Positions 1 through 6,882 of a stretch of 8,946 nt of DNA are shown in pieces (position 1 is the first letter of the stretch; the number at the start of each line of letters is the position of its first letter). The notes under the pieces were generated by a model. The model was given only the letters and a program-made list of their open reading frames with translations. It made no database searches and was not told the origin of the DNA. Where the stretch lies: the NCBI GenBank assembly GCA_009391275.1, contig VEXF01000049.1:1-8946 (forward strand). The letters are read 5' to 3'. The stretch is from SAR202 cluster bacterium AD-804-J14_MRT_500m (GTDB taxonomy: Bacteria > Chloroflexota > Dehalococcoidia > UBA3495 > GCA-2712585). Both the position numbers and the translations under genes were made by a program.

Positions 1-32
1 GCTGCATAATATTCGTCAGCAACGAGACTCAT
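1..32 (-). CDS. possible 5' end of a minus-strand gene (partial)
   Basis: Read on the minus strand, an ATG at 32-30 opens ten codons reading MSLVADEYYA up to the window edge without a stop. The composition looks protein-like, and the arrangement would make the gene divergent from nadE. Ten codons cannot identify a family, no Shine-Dalgarno sequence precedes the ATG, and chance is a real alternative. Confidence 0.2.
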   Translation of the reverse strand, partial: MSLVADEYYA

Positions 33-152
33 TGTGTATCAAAACATAACACAATCACAACGGCAATCCTTTCCGAAACGAGGTTTAAGGAATTTATGCT
101 TCCGGATCCATCATTTCCTCGAGCCCATCTACTTGCGACCTTGTTCACAAAA

Positions 153-181
153 TTGTGATCCTTGCAATATGCATATATCTA
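153..181 (+). promoter_or_regulatory. weak candidate promoter for nadE
   Basis: TTGTGA (153-158) and TATCTA (176-181) are 17 bases apart, a sigma-70-like spacing, about 80 bases before the nadE start. A second -10-like hexamer, TATACT, lies at 236-241 but has no good -35 partner. The rest of 33-268 shows no convincing gene: the one 69-codon open frame (34-243) has an arginine/proline/cysteine-rich translation that looks non-coding. Confidence 0.22.
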
Positions 182-268
182 ACGGACGTGCCATGAGACC
201 AAGTCCTAGTGAACTAACCAGACAAATGTTGATGATATACTAGTGGAAATACCTTGGTGGGAAGCAAT

Positions 269-1993
269 ATGCGTTCTTTTCGGTTAGCGCTAGCCCAAAT
301 TAACAGCACGGTAGGTGACCTCCACGGCAACGTCCGGAAAATTCTTGATTACATTGATAATGCTCGGGATTTAACAGCAGATCTGGTTGCGTTTCCCGAA
401 ACTGCTATTACTGGATATCCGGCGGAAGACTTGATGCACAAACCGGCTTTTCTCAGGGACAACATGGCAGCGTTACAACAAGTAGTACAAGCATCTAGAG
501 GGATAACTGTAGTCGTAGGGTTTGTAGACACAGACGGAGATATCTTCAATGCGGCAGCTATAGCAAACGATGGCAAGTTGGCTGGCGTTTATCACAAAAT
601 TCATCTGCCTACATACGGGGTATTTGATGAAGATCGTTATTTTAGGCCCGGCGAAAGTTGCCCGGTGTATATTGTCAGCGGGACATCAGTGGCCGTAAAC
701 ATATGCGAGGACGCTTGGTACCCACTAGAACCTACGCTAGTGCAGCGTCAAGCCGGGGCCGAGATCCTAGTCAACATCAATGCGTCTCCCTATCATTCTG
801 GAAAACAACTGGATCGTGAAAGAATGATGGCAACACGGGCATCTGATAATAAGATATACGCCGGGTATTTGAACGCCGTCGGAGGGCAAGACGAGTTAGT
901 CTTCGACGGAGCTAGCATGGTGTTTGACCCAGAAGGTAAAATCATCGCGCGAGGGGCCAATTTCGAAGAAGACCTATTGATCTCAGATCTAGATATGGAT
1001 GCGCTTCTTAGTTCACGACTGAAATATCCTCGGATCAGAAACCATACGACTCAGGGACGAGGAGAAGTGGTATTAGTATCCGAATACCAGCAAAAAGACC
1101 GTCCTGCGTTAAAGCCCCGTGCTGCGCCATCCGAACTATGTCGTGAGGAAGAAGTGTATCAGGCATTAGTGACTGGTTGTAGAGATTACGTGGGCAAAAA
1201 TGGCTTTAGTCGGGTGCTAATTGGGCTTTCCGGAGGAATTGATTCGGCGTTGACGGCCTGTATAGCCACGGACGCGCTTGGCAAAAACAACGTACTTGGT
1301 ATCACAATGCCATCCAGGTACTCAAGCGAAGGGAGCATAGACGATTCCGTCGCCTTATCCGAAAATCTTGGAATAGAGATATGGACCATACCTATTGAAC
1401 CTGCCCATACGGCCTTTCAGCAAATGCTGAAGGATCCGTTCGTCGGGACTATTGAAGGTGTCGCTGAGGAAAACATACAAGCTAGGATTCGTGGAAATAT
1501 TCTAATGGCGATTTCAAATAAATTCGGATGGCTAGTATTAACAACAGGAAACAAAAGCGAAATGGCAATGGGATACGCTACTTTATACGGTGACATGGCG
1601 GGCGGATTCGCAGTTCTTAAAGATGTTCCAAAAACAATGGTATATGAACTTTGCAACTGGCGTAACGAGAACAAGCGACCAACTGTAGCTATACCACAAG
1701 ATATCATCCTTAAACCGCCCAGTGCAGAGTTAAGACCGAATCAAAAAGATGCCGACACTCTTCCGGCATATGATGTCCTCGATCAGATATTGAAAGCGTA
1801 CGTAGAAGAAGACCTTGATTACGGTGAGATAATCAGCTTAGGATTCGACCCGTCTCTGGTACAACGTACGATAGCCACAGTTGATCGAAACGAATACAAG
1901 CGGCGTCAATCTCCTCCAGGTATCAAGATTACGCCAAAGGCGTTCGGTAGAGATAGGCGATTACCAATAGTGAATCATTATCGACAATTCTGA
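269..1993 (+). CDS. nadE: glutamine-dependent NAD+ synthetase
   Basis: This enzyme makes the last step of NAD+ biosynthesis in the cytoplasm: deamido-NAD+ (NaAD) is adenylylated with ATP and amidated, using ammonia freed from glutamine. The N-terminal nitrilase-type glutaminase domain (about residues 1-265) shows the expected triad: Glu44 in FPET, Lys110 in YHKIHLP and Cys146 in NICEDAW. The C-terminal synthetase domain has the ATP PP-loop SGGIDS at 321-326, then RGNILMA (408-414) and TGNKSEMAMGY (426-436). At 574 residues it fits the shorter two-domain class. A TTG at 254 would add five residues; I prefer ATG 269 because GGTGGGAAG lies just upstream at 256-264 and the family N-terminus (MRSFRLALAQ) starts there. 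It is separated from recA by 315 bases and is probably transcribed alone. Confidence 0.96.
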   Translation: MRSFRLALAQINSTVGDLHGNVRKILDYIDNARDLTADLVAFPETAITGYPAEDLMHKPAFLRDNMAALQQVVQASRGITVVVGFVDTDGDIFNAAAIANDGKLAGVYHKIHLPTYGVFDEDRYFRPGESCPVYIVSGTSVAVNICEDAWYPLEPTLVQRQAGAEILVNINASPYHSGKQLDRERMMATRASDNKIYAGYLNAVGGQDELVFDGASMVFDPEGKIIARGANFEEDLLISDLDMDALLSSRLKYPRIRNHTTQGRGEVVLVSEYQQKDRPALKPRAAPSELCREEEVYQALVTGCRDYVGKNGFSRVLIGLSGGIDSALTACIATDALGKNNVLGITMPSRYSSEGSIDDSVALSENLGIEIWTIPIEPAHTAFQQMLKDPFVGTIEGVAEENIQARIRGNILMAISNKFGWLVLTTGNKSEMAMGYATLYGDMAGGFAVLKDVPKTMVYELCNWRNENKRPTVAIPQDIILKPPSAELRPNQKDADTLPAYDVLDQILKAYVEEDLDYGEIISLGFDPSLVQRTIATVDRNEYKRRQSPPGIKITPKAFGRDRRLPIVNHYRQF

Positions 1994-2122
1994 TCCGACT
2001 GCAGTTAAAATATCTAGTACAACTATATTGGCCTTCATAAGCCCGTAACCTGCCCGCGTTCCTTCGATACGCTAAACACAAACCCGCCTCTAGGAATGTC
2101 GTCGCCAGTAAGAATGAATGAA

Positions 2123-2145
2123 AAGTATCTTGTGCCAGGATACTT
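2123..2145. repeat. 7-bp inverted repeat upstream of recA
   Basis: AAGTATC (2123-2129) and GATACTT (2139-2145) are perfect reverse complements separated by nine bases. Transcribed, the stem could gain one U-G pair. No T-run follows, which argues against an intrinsic terminator for nadE. It could be a protein-binding dyad; the function is unknown. Confidence 0.5.
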
Positions 2146-2160
2146 GGAAGTAGTCAAACC

Positions 2161-2172
2161 ACAAATATTTGT
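2161..2172. repeat. perfect 12-bp palindrome ACAAATATTTGT upstream of recA
   Basis: All six base pairs of each half match and the symmetry stops at the flanking bases. It lies 16 bases after the inverted repeat at 2123-2145 and about 76 bases before the candidate recA -35. The size suits an operator for a dimeric regulator, but nothing in the sequence names the regulator. Confidence 0.45.
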
Positions 2173-2247
2173 CTCGTTGCCTTTCTATCCCGTTTCTCAG
2201 ATTTCTCTTCATCTTTGAAACCCCGATGACAGCATCCTTCCGTCACC

Positions 2248-2277
2248 TTGTTGGGTCTAATTTGGCCATGATATGAT
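2248..2277 (+). promoter_or_regulatory. candidate recA promoter
   Basis: TTGTTG (2248-2253) and TATGAT (2272-2277) are 18 bases apart. Transcription would begin near 2284, about 25 bases before the preferred recA ATG. The -10 overlaps the in-frame ATGs at 2273 and 2276, which would then lie outside the mRNA; this supports the later start. Confidence 0.4.
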
Positions 2278-2296
2278 GCAAACCAATAAGGCAGTT

Positions 2297-2304
2297 GGTG
2301 GTGA
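2297..2304 (+). promoter_or_regulatory. recA ribosome binding site
   Basis: GGTGGTGA lies four bases before ATG 2309 and partly matches the Shine-Dalgarno consensus (GGAGGTGA). It supports ATG 2309 over the upstream in-frame ATGs at 2273 and 2276, which have no such sequence. Confidence 0.45.
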
Positions 2305-2308
2305 GAGG

Positions 2309-3331
2309 ATGACGACCGAAAAAACGAAAGCACTAGACATAGCACTTAGCCAGATCGAACGAGATTTCGGCAAAGGCGCCGTAATGCGGCTTGGAGAATC
2401 ATCTGAAACTCAGATTATGCACTCCATCGCAACGGGATCCCTAGCTCTTGACCTAGCACTAGGTATTGGAGGGATCCCTCAAGGCCGCGTCACCGAAGTA
2501 TATGGGGCGGAGGCAGCCGGGAAATCTACATTAGCATTACACATAATGGCCAACAGCCAAGCTCAGGGGGGAACTGCGGCTTACATTGACGTGGAACATG
2601 CAATGGATCCTAGTTACGCATCTAATCTGGGACTCAATCTTGAAGAACTCCTAGTATCCCAGCCTGATGACGCAGAACAAGCCCTAGAGATAACAGAATA
2701 TCTAGTACGGAGTGGAGCTGTTGGCGTGGTAGTGGTGGACAGCGTAGCAGCCTTGGTTCCTCGAGCCGAGATTGAAGGGGATATGGGAGACGCCCATATA
2801 GGATTGCAGGCTAGATTGATGTCACAAGCACTTCGCAAGCTTACCGGGGCAATACATAGATCTAAGACTGCAGTGCTCTTTGTAAACCAACTCAGAGAAA
2901 AAGTAGGTGTCATGTTTGGTAGCCCTGAAGTGACACCTGGCGGCCGGGCTTTAAAATTCTACAGTTCGGTCCGAGTCGACTTAAGGAGGGTGGAATCCAT
3001 TAAACACGGTACCGAAATAGTTGGTAATCGTGTACGGGCTAGAGTTGTAAAGAATAAAGTCGCTCCTCCATTCAGGGTTGCAGAATTTGACATCATGTTC
3101 AACAAAGGTATCAGCCTGGCTGGCGATATCTTGGATCTAGGAGCAGAAAAAGGAATCGTTAAAAAGGCAGGTTCATTCTATTCTTATGGCGAAACCAGAT
3201 TAGGACAAGGACGAGAAAACTCTAAAGAGTTCCTCGAAAGCAACGAAGATATCGCCAAGGAAATCGAGTCTAAGATTCGGGGCGAAACGCCTGTAGCTGA
3301 TCATATCGCCACAGCCGATGGCGCAAATTAA
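2309..3331 (+). CDS. recA: recombinase RecA
   Basis: RecA is the DNA-dependent ATPase that forms filaments on single-stranded DNA, performs strand exchange and triggers LexA self-cleavage in the SOS response. With the start at 2309 the protein has 340 residues and its motifs fall at the same numbers as in E. coli RecA: Walker [10 protein letters not shown] at 66-74, Glu96 in DVEHAMDP, Walker [11 protein letters not shown] at 140-149, and the L2 DNA-binding loop from about 193 ([12 protein letters not shown]) to 218. This agreement, plus the Shine-Dalgarno-like sequence and the promoter overlap, argues against the 12-residue longer form from 2273. VEHAMDP replaces the more common AEHALDP, a mild change. 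recX follows after 47 bases on the same strand and the two are probably cotranscribed. The C-terminal tail is short and only weakly acidic. Confidence 0.98.
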   Translation: MTTEKTKALDIALSQIERDFGKGAVMRLGESSETQIMHSIATGSLALDLALGIGGIPQGRVTEVYGAEAAGKSTLALHIMANSQAQGGTAAYIDVEHAMDPSYASNLGLNLEELLVSQPDDAEQALEITEYLVRSGAVGVVVVDSVAALVPRAEIEGDMGDAHIGLQARLMSQALRKLTGAIHRSKTAVLFVNQLREKVGVMFGSPEVTPGGRALKFYSSVRVDLRRVESIKHGTEIVGNRVRARVVKNKVAPPFRVAEFDIMFNKGISLAGDILDLGAEKGIVKKAGSFYSYGETRLGQGRENSKEFLESNEDIAKEIESKIRGETPVADHIATADGAN

Positions 3332-3378
3332 CATACATGATGCAGCTATCAGACTAATGGAAGGCATCCCAATCGAAT

Positions 3379-3912
3379 ATGACTCGAAGGCTGGTTGCTA
3401 AACAAAATCTAAACCGCAATCCAATCGATGTAGCCTTCCGATTTCTGACCTACCGTCCACGCAGTGAATCCGAAGTCCGACGTCGCCTATCGAGACAATT
3501 CACGATGATGCAAGTGGACGAGACGATAGACAAACTTCAAGAACGAGGTATTCTTGATGACTCAGCTTTCGCAAATTTCTGGTGTTCAAATCGAGAGCAA
3601 CACCGCCCCCGTTCTAAGATGATGTTGAATCAAGAGCTAAGAAGCTTCGGAGTATCCGGTACGATTGCGAAAGAAGCCTTGAATATGATAGACGATGAAA
3701 CATCGGCTCTCAACGCCGGCCGTAGATACGGTCGACGGTTATCAACCGCTGATCAACAAAGTTTCTATAAGAAAATGATGAACCATCTTCATAGAAGAGG
3801 GTTCGGATTTTTGTTGACGCAAAAAGTAGCTAGGGATATCTGGAATGAACTATCGTGTCCTGCTGACAGTGATATATATGGCAACACAAAGGAACAGCAA
3901 CCCAAAAACTAG
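3379..3912 (+). CDS. recX: regulatory protein RecX
   Basis: RecX binds RecA filaments and modulates, usually inhibits, their growth and activity. The 177-residue protein shows the family's three-helix repeats: AFRFLTYRPRSESEVRRRL (19-37), then LQERGILDDSAFANFW (53-68), then PRSKMMLNQELRSFGV (77-92), followed by a looser third region with LHRRGF (137-142). The position directly behind recA confirms the call. A GGAAGG at 3359-3364 is the only Shine-Dalgarno-like sequence and lies 14 bases before the ATG, rather far. The last 63 bases, encoding a polar tail of about 20 residues, overlap the end of the convergent zinc-finger gene, so the tail may be dispensable. No intrinsic terminator is visible after the stop. 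Confidence 0.9.
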   Translation: MTRRLVAKQNLNRNPIDVAFRFLTYRPRSESEVRRRLSRQFTMMQVDETIDKLQERGILDDSAFANFWCSNREQHRPRSKMMLNQELRSFGVSGTIAKEALNMIDDETSALNAGRRYGRRLSTADQQSFYKKMMNHLHRRGFGFLLTQKVARDIWNELSCPADSDIYGNTKEQQPKN

Positions 3913-4362
3913 ATCACCAATACTAAATCCACTCCCTATTGCAAGTGCTAATACAAAAGCTATTACGACGCCCACTACCGAAACAGCTGCCAATCCGGAT
4001 CCACGCTTACGATTCACTGATGTTGTGACGGACTCCCCAATGACATACCCGGCGCCCATGGCCAACAACCATGGAATAAAAAATATCCAGCCAATAGCTG
4101 CCAAAAGAAAACCCCAAGCTATTCCTACAACCGCACCAATAGACACGCTCACTCCAAAAGCCACAATATATTGGCGTAAACTTATGACGTATGGGGGGAT
4201 CGTTTGGGCCTTGCCACATTCTTGGCAACGAGCTCCCACAGCAGTTTGAACCATACAACGCGGACAAATATATTTACCGCACCGAACGCACGTTAACCCT
4301 GTGTCCACCTCTGGGTGTACGTTACAACGTCCAAATATGGGTTGTCCGAGCTCTTTCCCCAT
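3850..4362 (-). CDS. zinc-finger (B-box-like) integral membrane protein, function unknown
   Basis: The 170-residue protein has an N-terminal cysteine/histidine-rich module and a hydrophobic C-terminal part. Candidate zinc ligands are Cys13, His16, Cys25, Cys28, Cys33, Cys36, Cys46 and Cys49, in the pattern CxxHP..CxxCGxxxCPxC..CxxC. That is enough for two zinc sites and resembles the B-box-like module found ahead of some bacterial rhomboid proteases. Residues about 64-107 are long and hydrophobic (probably two segments), with further segments at about 123-145 and 150-167. No rhomboid GxSG/His pair is visible in the membrane part, so I do not call a protease. It starts 14 bases after the PlsY-like gene and is the last gene of the operon; its 3' end overlaps recX on the other strand. 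The Shine-Dalgarno sequence is weak (TTAAG). Existence is well supported by composition; function is not known. Confidence 0.82.
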   Translation of the reverse strand: MGKELGQPIFGRCNVHPEVDTGLTCVRCGKYICPRCMVQTAVGARCQECGKAQTIPPYVISLRQYIVAFGVSVSIGAVVGIAWGFLLAAIGWIFFIPWLLAMGAGYVIGESVTTSVNRKRGSGLAAVSVVGVVIAFVLALAIGSGFSIGDLVFGLLFLCVAIYITVSRTR

Positions 4363-4376
4363 CTTAATTTAATAAA

Positions 4377-5108
4377 CTAAGCACAATTTTTGTTGATCGG
4401 TACTCTGGACAGCCACTCATCCCGGCTTTCTACGTCTCGGTCACGGATTAAGCGATTCCAAAACACTCGGTTAACAGACAAATCTTTTGGCAACGGAGTC
4501 CAGTTTGAGGTAAGTCTTTTCAAAACCACCAACCCCGCAACAGCGGCCGAATACCAAATTATCGTTGATGACTGTCCCATGAGATAGGTCCAGAGCGGCA
4601 GCAGAGATAAAGATACTAAATTCACAATCGCAGAATTTCGAAATATTTTCAGACCTAACAATGCCCCGGCAATAAATATCAATAATTGATAAAAAGCAAA
4701 CGCTAGTGCGGTCCCTGATGCCACTACAAAACCCCTGCCTCCTTGAAATTTTAGGAAGACGGACCAGTTGTTTCCTACAATGGCTAATACACCAGCTCCG
4801 GCCAGTGACGCTGATGAACGATCAAATCCTAAGGTATAATTTAGAAAGTTAGATCCTGTAGGCCCTTCTATTGATATACCAAATAGATGGATGCCTATCC
4901 ATATTGGCGAAGCACCTTTCACAAATATCTCGAAAATTGAGAGCACTGCAGTCCACCACTTGCCGACGTGGGGAAAAACGTTACTTCCTCCGACATTTCC
5001 GCTGCCGAATTGCCGAATATCGATCCCTTTTACCAAACGGCCAATTAGGTAAGCTGTGGGCACAGATCCTATGAGGTACGCGTAGAGATACAGAAGAAAC
5101 AGATCCAT
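4377..5108 (-). CDS. plsY: PlsY-like glycerol-3-phosphate acyltransferase, divergent
   Basis: PlsY is the inner-membrane enzyme that transfers an acyl group from acyl phosphate to sn-glycerol 3-phosphate, starting phospholipid synthesis. The first family motif is clear: GSVPTAYLIG (14-23) and DIRQFGSGNVGGSNV (30-44). The second is recognisable as GNNWSVFLKFQGGRG (112-126), but the usual GHN reads GNN. The third, normally close to RHxxNIxRLxxGxE, is hardly present: 196-207 reads LKRLTSNWTPLP. The protein is highly hydrophobic with several likely membrane helices. At 243 residues it exceeds the usual 190-215, with extra sequence between motifs 1 and 2 and a charged tail after 205. It lies 19 bases after the PHP gene. 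It could be an active PlsY variant or a paralogue with another role; the family assignment is firm, the activity is not. Confidence 0.85.
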   Translation of the reverse strand: MDLFLLYLYAYLIGSVPTAYLIGRLVKGIDIRQFGSGNVGGSNVFPHVGKWWTAVLSIFEIFVKGASPIWIGIHLFGISIEGPTGSNFLNYTLGFDRSSASLAGAGVLAIVGNNWSVFLKFQGGRGFVVASGTALAFAFYQLLIFIAGALLGLKIFRNSAIVNLVSLSLLPLWTYLMGQSSTIIWYSAAVAGLVVLKRLTSNWTPLPKDLSVNRVFWNRLIRDRDVESRDEWLSRVPINKNCA

Positions 5109-5127
5109 GTCCTACACACTAACTATG

Positions 5128-5982
5128 TCAGGCCAAGGGGGGCGTTTTAGCCGTTATTTTGGATGCAGCTAGAATTTCAAGTGCCATCACTGACGCTTCT
5201 GGAGGACCTACTTCACCAGGCAAAGTTTCTCCATTAACTCCAAACGCGTGATAATCACTTCCACCACATGGAATAAGCTCAAACCTAGCTGCCAGCTCTG
5301 CTAAATCTTTAACTACACCTGGCTCATATCCACTGTAATAAACTTCTATCCCGACCAGCCCCGCTTCTACCATTTCCGCTAGTCGATCTTCCAGGTTATT
5401 AACAAAGGTAGGGTGGGCTAAAACAGATACACCTCCTACGCTATGAATTAATTCGATAGCATCTTGAGGTAGAAATTTCGTACGTGAAACGTACGCTGAA
5501 CCTTCCCGACCCAAATATTTATCGAAGGCCTCCCGGTTATCCTTAACATAGCCTTTTTCAATCATGGCCTGGGCAATATGAGGTCTACCAACGGCTCCAT
5601 CCGCCAACTGCAATATCCGCTCAATCTCCAGATTTATCCCTAGTTTGCTAAGTACATCAACCATCTCTTTTGTCCGTTCTAATCGATCATCCCTAAATCC
5701 TTTTAGGACCTGCTGAAATGTTGAGTCTTCCCATCTAAGAAAATAACCGAGGATATGCACTTCAGTTCCCGGCGCATCCGCACTCAACTCTATGCCTGGT
5801 ATCAAAGTGAGATCTTTTATCGATGCCTGCACGGTCTGAGCTTCAATGATTCCATCAGTGGAGTCATGGTCAGTAATAGCAACTATTTTCAGTCCACGTC
5901 TGTCCAGTAGATTGATTAATTCTGTCGGGGAAAGGTTCCCATCTGAAGCGGTAGTGTGCAGATGCAAGTCGACGGTGGCCAC
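5128..5982 (-). CDS. PHP-domain metal-dependent phosphoesterase (RNase AM/nucleotide phosphatase type)
   Basis: This 284-residue cytoplasmic protein is a single PHP domain of the YciV/TrpH-like group, whose studied members remove phosphate from 3',5'-nucleotides or degrade RNA from the 5' end. The metal-ligand set looks complete: HLH (7-9), Asp14, His39 in TDHD, Glu65 in PGIEL, His76 in EVHILGY, His135 in GRPHIA, His190 in LAHP, and Asp243/His245 in GSDYH. The start is GTG at 5982, with GGGAGGT (6000-5994) 11 bases upstream inside the end of the preceding gene; HLH near the N-terminus fits the family. It follows the YmdB-type gene after only four bases, which suggests translational coupling. 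The substrate cannot be read from sequence; RNA or nucleotides are inferred from the family and from the neighbours rny and ymdB. Confidence 0.92.
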   Translation of the reverse strand: MATVDLHLHTTASDGNLSPTELINLLDRRGLKIVAITDHDSTDGIIEAQTVQASIKDLTLIPGIELSADAPGTEVHILGYFLRWEDSTFQQVLKGFRDDRLERTKEMVDVLSKLGINLEIERILQLADGAVGRPHIAQAMIEKGYVKDNREAFDKYLGREGSAYVSRTKFLPQDAIELIHSVGGVSVLAHPTFVNNLEDRLAEMVEAGLVGIEVYYSGYEPGVVKDLAELAARFELIPCGGSDYHAFGVNGETLPGEVGPPEASVMALEILAASKITAKTPPLA

Positions 5983-5986
5983 GGTA

Positions 5987-6760
5987 TTATTCTACCTCCC
6001 TGTCTATACGATCGATATATATAGCTTTTCCGGTTTCTTCGTCGATTTCTACGAGCACAGAATTGAATGACACGGGCCCCTTGGCAACTTCGAAAAGATG
6101 TGGGGTTTGGGTTAAAAATTTCTCAACTACCCCAGCTGAATCCATCCCGATCACCGAATTCAATGGTCCGACCATACCTAGGTCAGAGACATACCCAGTA
6201 CCACCCGGTAGAACACGATAATCGGCCGTCGGAACATGAGTATGGGTACCTACCACCGCACTAACTCGACCGTCGAGAAACCACCCCATCGCTTGTTTTT
6301 CTGATGTGGCTTCAGCATGAAAATCAACCAAGATTACCCGGGGGGCAGTTGACGTTTGGACTTCTTGCAGTATTCGATCTGCCTCTCGAAAAGGACAATC
6401 CAAAGGTTCCATGAATACCCGTCCCATGAGGTTAATTATCAGCACGTTTCCGAGGTTAATGTATCCTTGTCCCGGGGCCCCTGGAGGAAAATTTGAAGGA
6501 CGAATAAGTGGAATTTCTTCATCTAAAAAAGGTATGATTTCTTTCTTACGCCAAACATGATTTCCCGTGGTAACTACGTCTACCCCCACTCCATATAAAG
6601 CGTTAAAGGTGACAGGAGTAATACCGAACCCACCAGCTACGTTCTCTCCATTCGCTACAACTAGATCAAACTGGAGTTCTCGGCGAAGACTCGGAACTAG
6701 TCTCTCAACCGCTTGGCGTCCGGGCCTTCCAACTATATCTCCGATCATTAGTACCCGCAA
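5987..6760 (-). CDS. ymdB: YmdB-family metallophosphoesterase (2',3'-cyclic nucleotide phosphodiesterase)
   Basis: Proteins of this family are calcineurin-like phosphodiesterases; Bacillus YmdB hydrolyses cyclic nucleotides and influences biofilm formation, motility and RNA levels. The 257-residue sequence matches along its length. Metal and active-site positions visible are Asp8 in GDIVG, Glu39 and Asn40 in NGEN, Asn67/His68 in GNHVW, His148 in DFHAE and His173/His175 in GTHTH. The start is TTG at 6760: MRVLMIGDIVGRPGR is the family N-terminus, and AAAGGG (6774-6769) lies eight bases upstream. The next in-frame ATG, at codon 5, would cut the first strand. It is downstream of rny, as in many bacteria, after 122 bases containing a strong hairpin. 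I found no convincing promoter of its own on the minus strand. Confidence 0.94.
   Translation of the reverse strand: MRVLMIGDIVGRPGRQAVERLVPSLRRELQFDLVVANGENVAGGFGITPVTFNALYGVGVDVVTTGNHVWRKKEIIPFLDEEIPLIRPSNFPPGAPGQGYINLGNVLIINLMGRVFMEPLDCPFREADRILQEVQTSTAPRVILVDFHAEATSEKQAMGWFLDGRVSAVVGTHTHVPTADYRVLPGGTGYVSDLGMVGPLNSVIGMDSAGVVEKFLTQTPHLFEVAKGPVSFNSVLVEIDEETGKAIYIDRIDREVE
5994..6000 (-). promoter_or_regulatory. ribosome binding site for the PHP gene
   Basis: GGGAGGT on the minus strand is the best Shine-Dalgarno match I found in the window. It lies within the last codons of the upstream YmdB-type gene, 11 bases before the GTG start, and decides that start. Confidence 0.55.
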
Positions 6761-6761
6761 T

Positions 6762-6789
6762 TTGAAAACCCTTTAATAAAAACTGTAAT
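6762..6789 (+). promoter_or_regulatory. candidate plus-strand promoter in the rny-ymdB gap
   Basis: TTGAAA (6762-6767) and TGTAAT (6784-6789) are 16 bases apart on the plus strand, against the direction of both flanking genes. A transcript beginning near 6796 would meet the terminator-like hairpin after about 60 bases. The region is AT-rich and hexamers of this quality can arise by chance. Confidence 0.25.
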
Positions 6790-6825
6790 GGGCTAATTCT
6801 GTTGGTTTTGATCCAGAAGATAGAC

Positions 6826-6864
6826 AAGTCCCGAGGAGCATACGCTCCTCGGGACTTTTTGTTT
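6826..6864 (+). terminator. perfect 14-bp hairpin with T-run (intrinsic terminator)
   Basis: AAGTCCCGAGGAGC (6826-6839) and its exact reverse complement (6844-6857) flank a four-base loop, ATAC. On the plus strand the stem runs straight into TTTTT-G-TTT (6856-6864), the textbook form. Read on the minus strand, it begins 25 bases after the rny stop, an ordinary place for a terminator, but the following bases (GTCTATCTTCT) make a poor T-run. It may act in both directions, or chiefly on plus-strand transcripts. Confidence 0.8.
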
Positions 6865-6882
6865 AGCGATGGAATTAGAAAT

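Larger units (their letters stand above)
1994..2308. other. nadE-recA intergenic regulatory region
   Basis: These 315 bases hold no credible gene. The minus-strand open frame at 2154-2345 is short, low in protein character and runs into recA. The region contains an interrupted inverted repeat (2123-2145), a perfect 12-base palindrome (2161-2172), a weaker dyad TGACAG/CCGTCA (2227-2245) and a candidate recA promoter. There is no GC-rich hairpin with a T-run after nadE, so no intrinsic terminator is evident. GAAC does not occur here, so no Bacillus-type SOS box (GAAC-N4-GTTC) is present. Confidence 0.6.

Noticed and set aside
34..243. 69-codon plus-strand open frame before nadE
   Set aside because: Its ATG lacks a ribosome binding site, the composition is non-coding in character, no family is recognisable, and it fills a likely promoter region.
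2046..2105. tRNA-like GTTC segment in the nadE-recA gap
   Set aside because: There is no T-arm consensus, no paired acceptor stem and no anticodon arm.
2227..2245. Dyad TGACAG...CCGTCA upstream of recA
   Set aside because: It is only five of six matched with a seven-base centre; this can be expected by chance in a gap of this size.
1994..2308. SOS box of the GAAC-N4-GTTC or CTGT-N8-ACAG type before recA
   Set aside because: I read the region for both; GAAC does not occur and no CTGT/ACAG pair has the required spacing.
3845..4249. 134-codon plus-strand open frame opposite the zinc-finger gene
   Set aside because: It is antisense to a gene with a clear zinc module and membrane segments; its threonine/proline/alanine-rich translation is a shadow of that gene.
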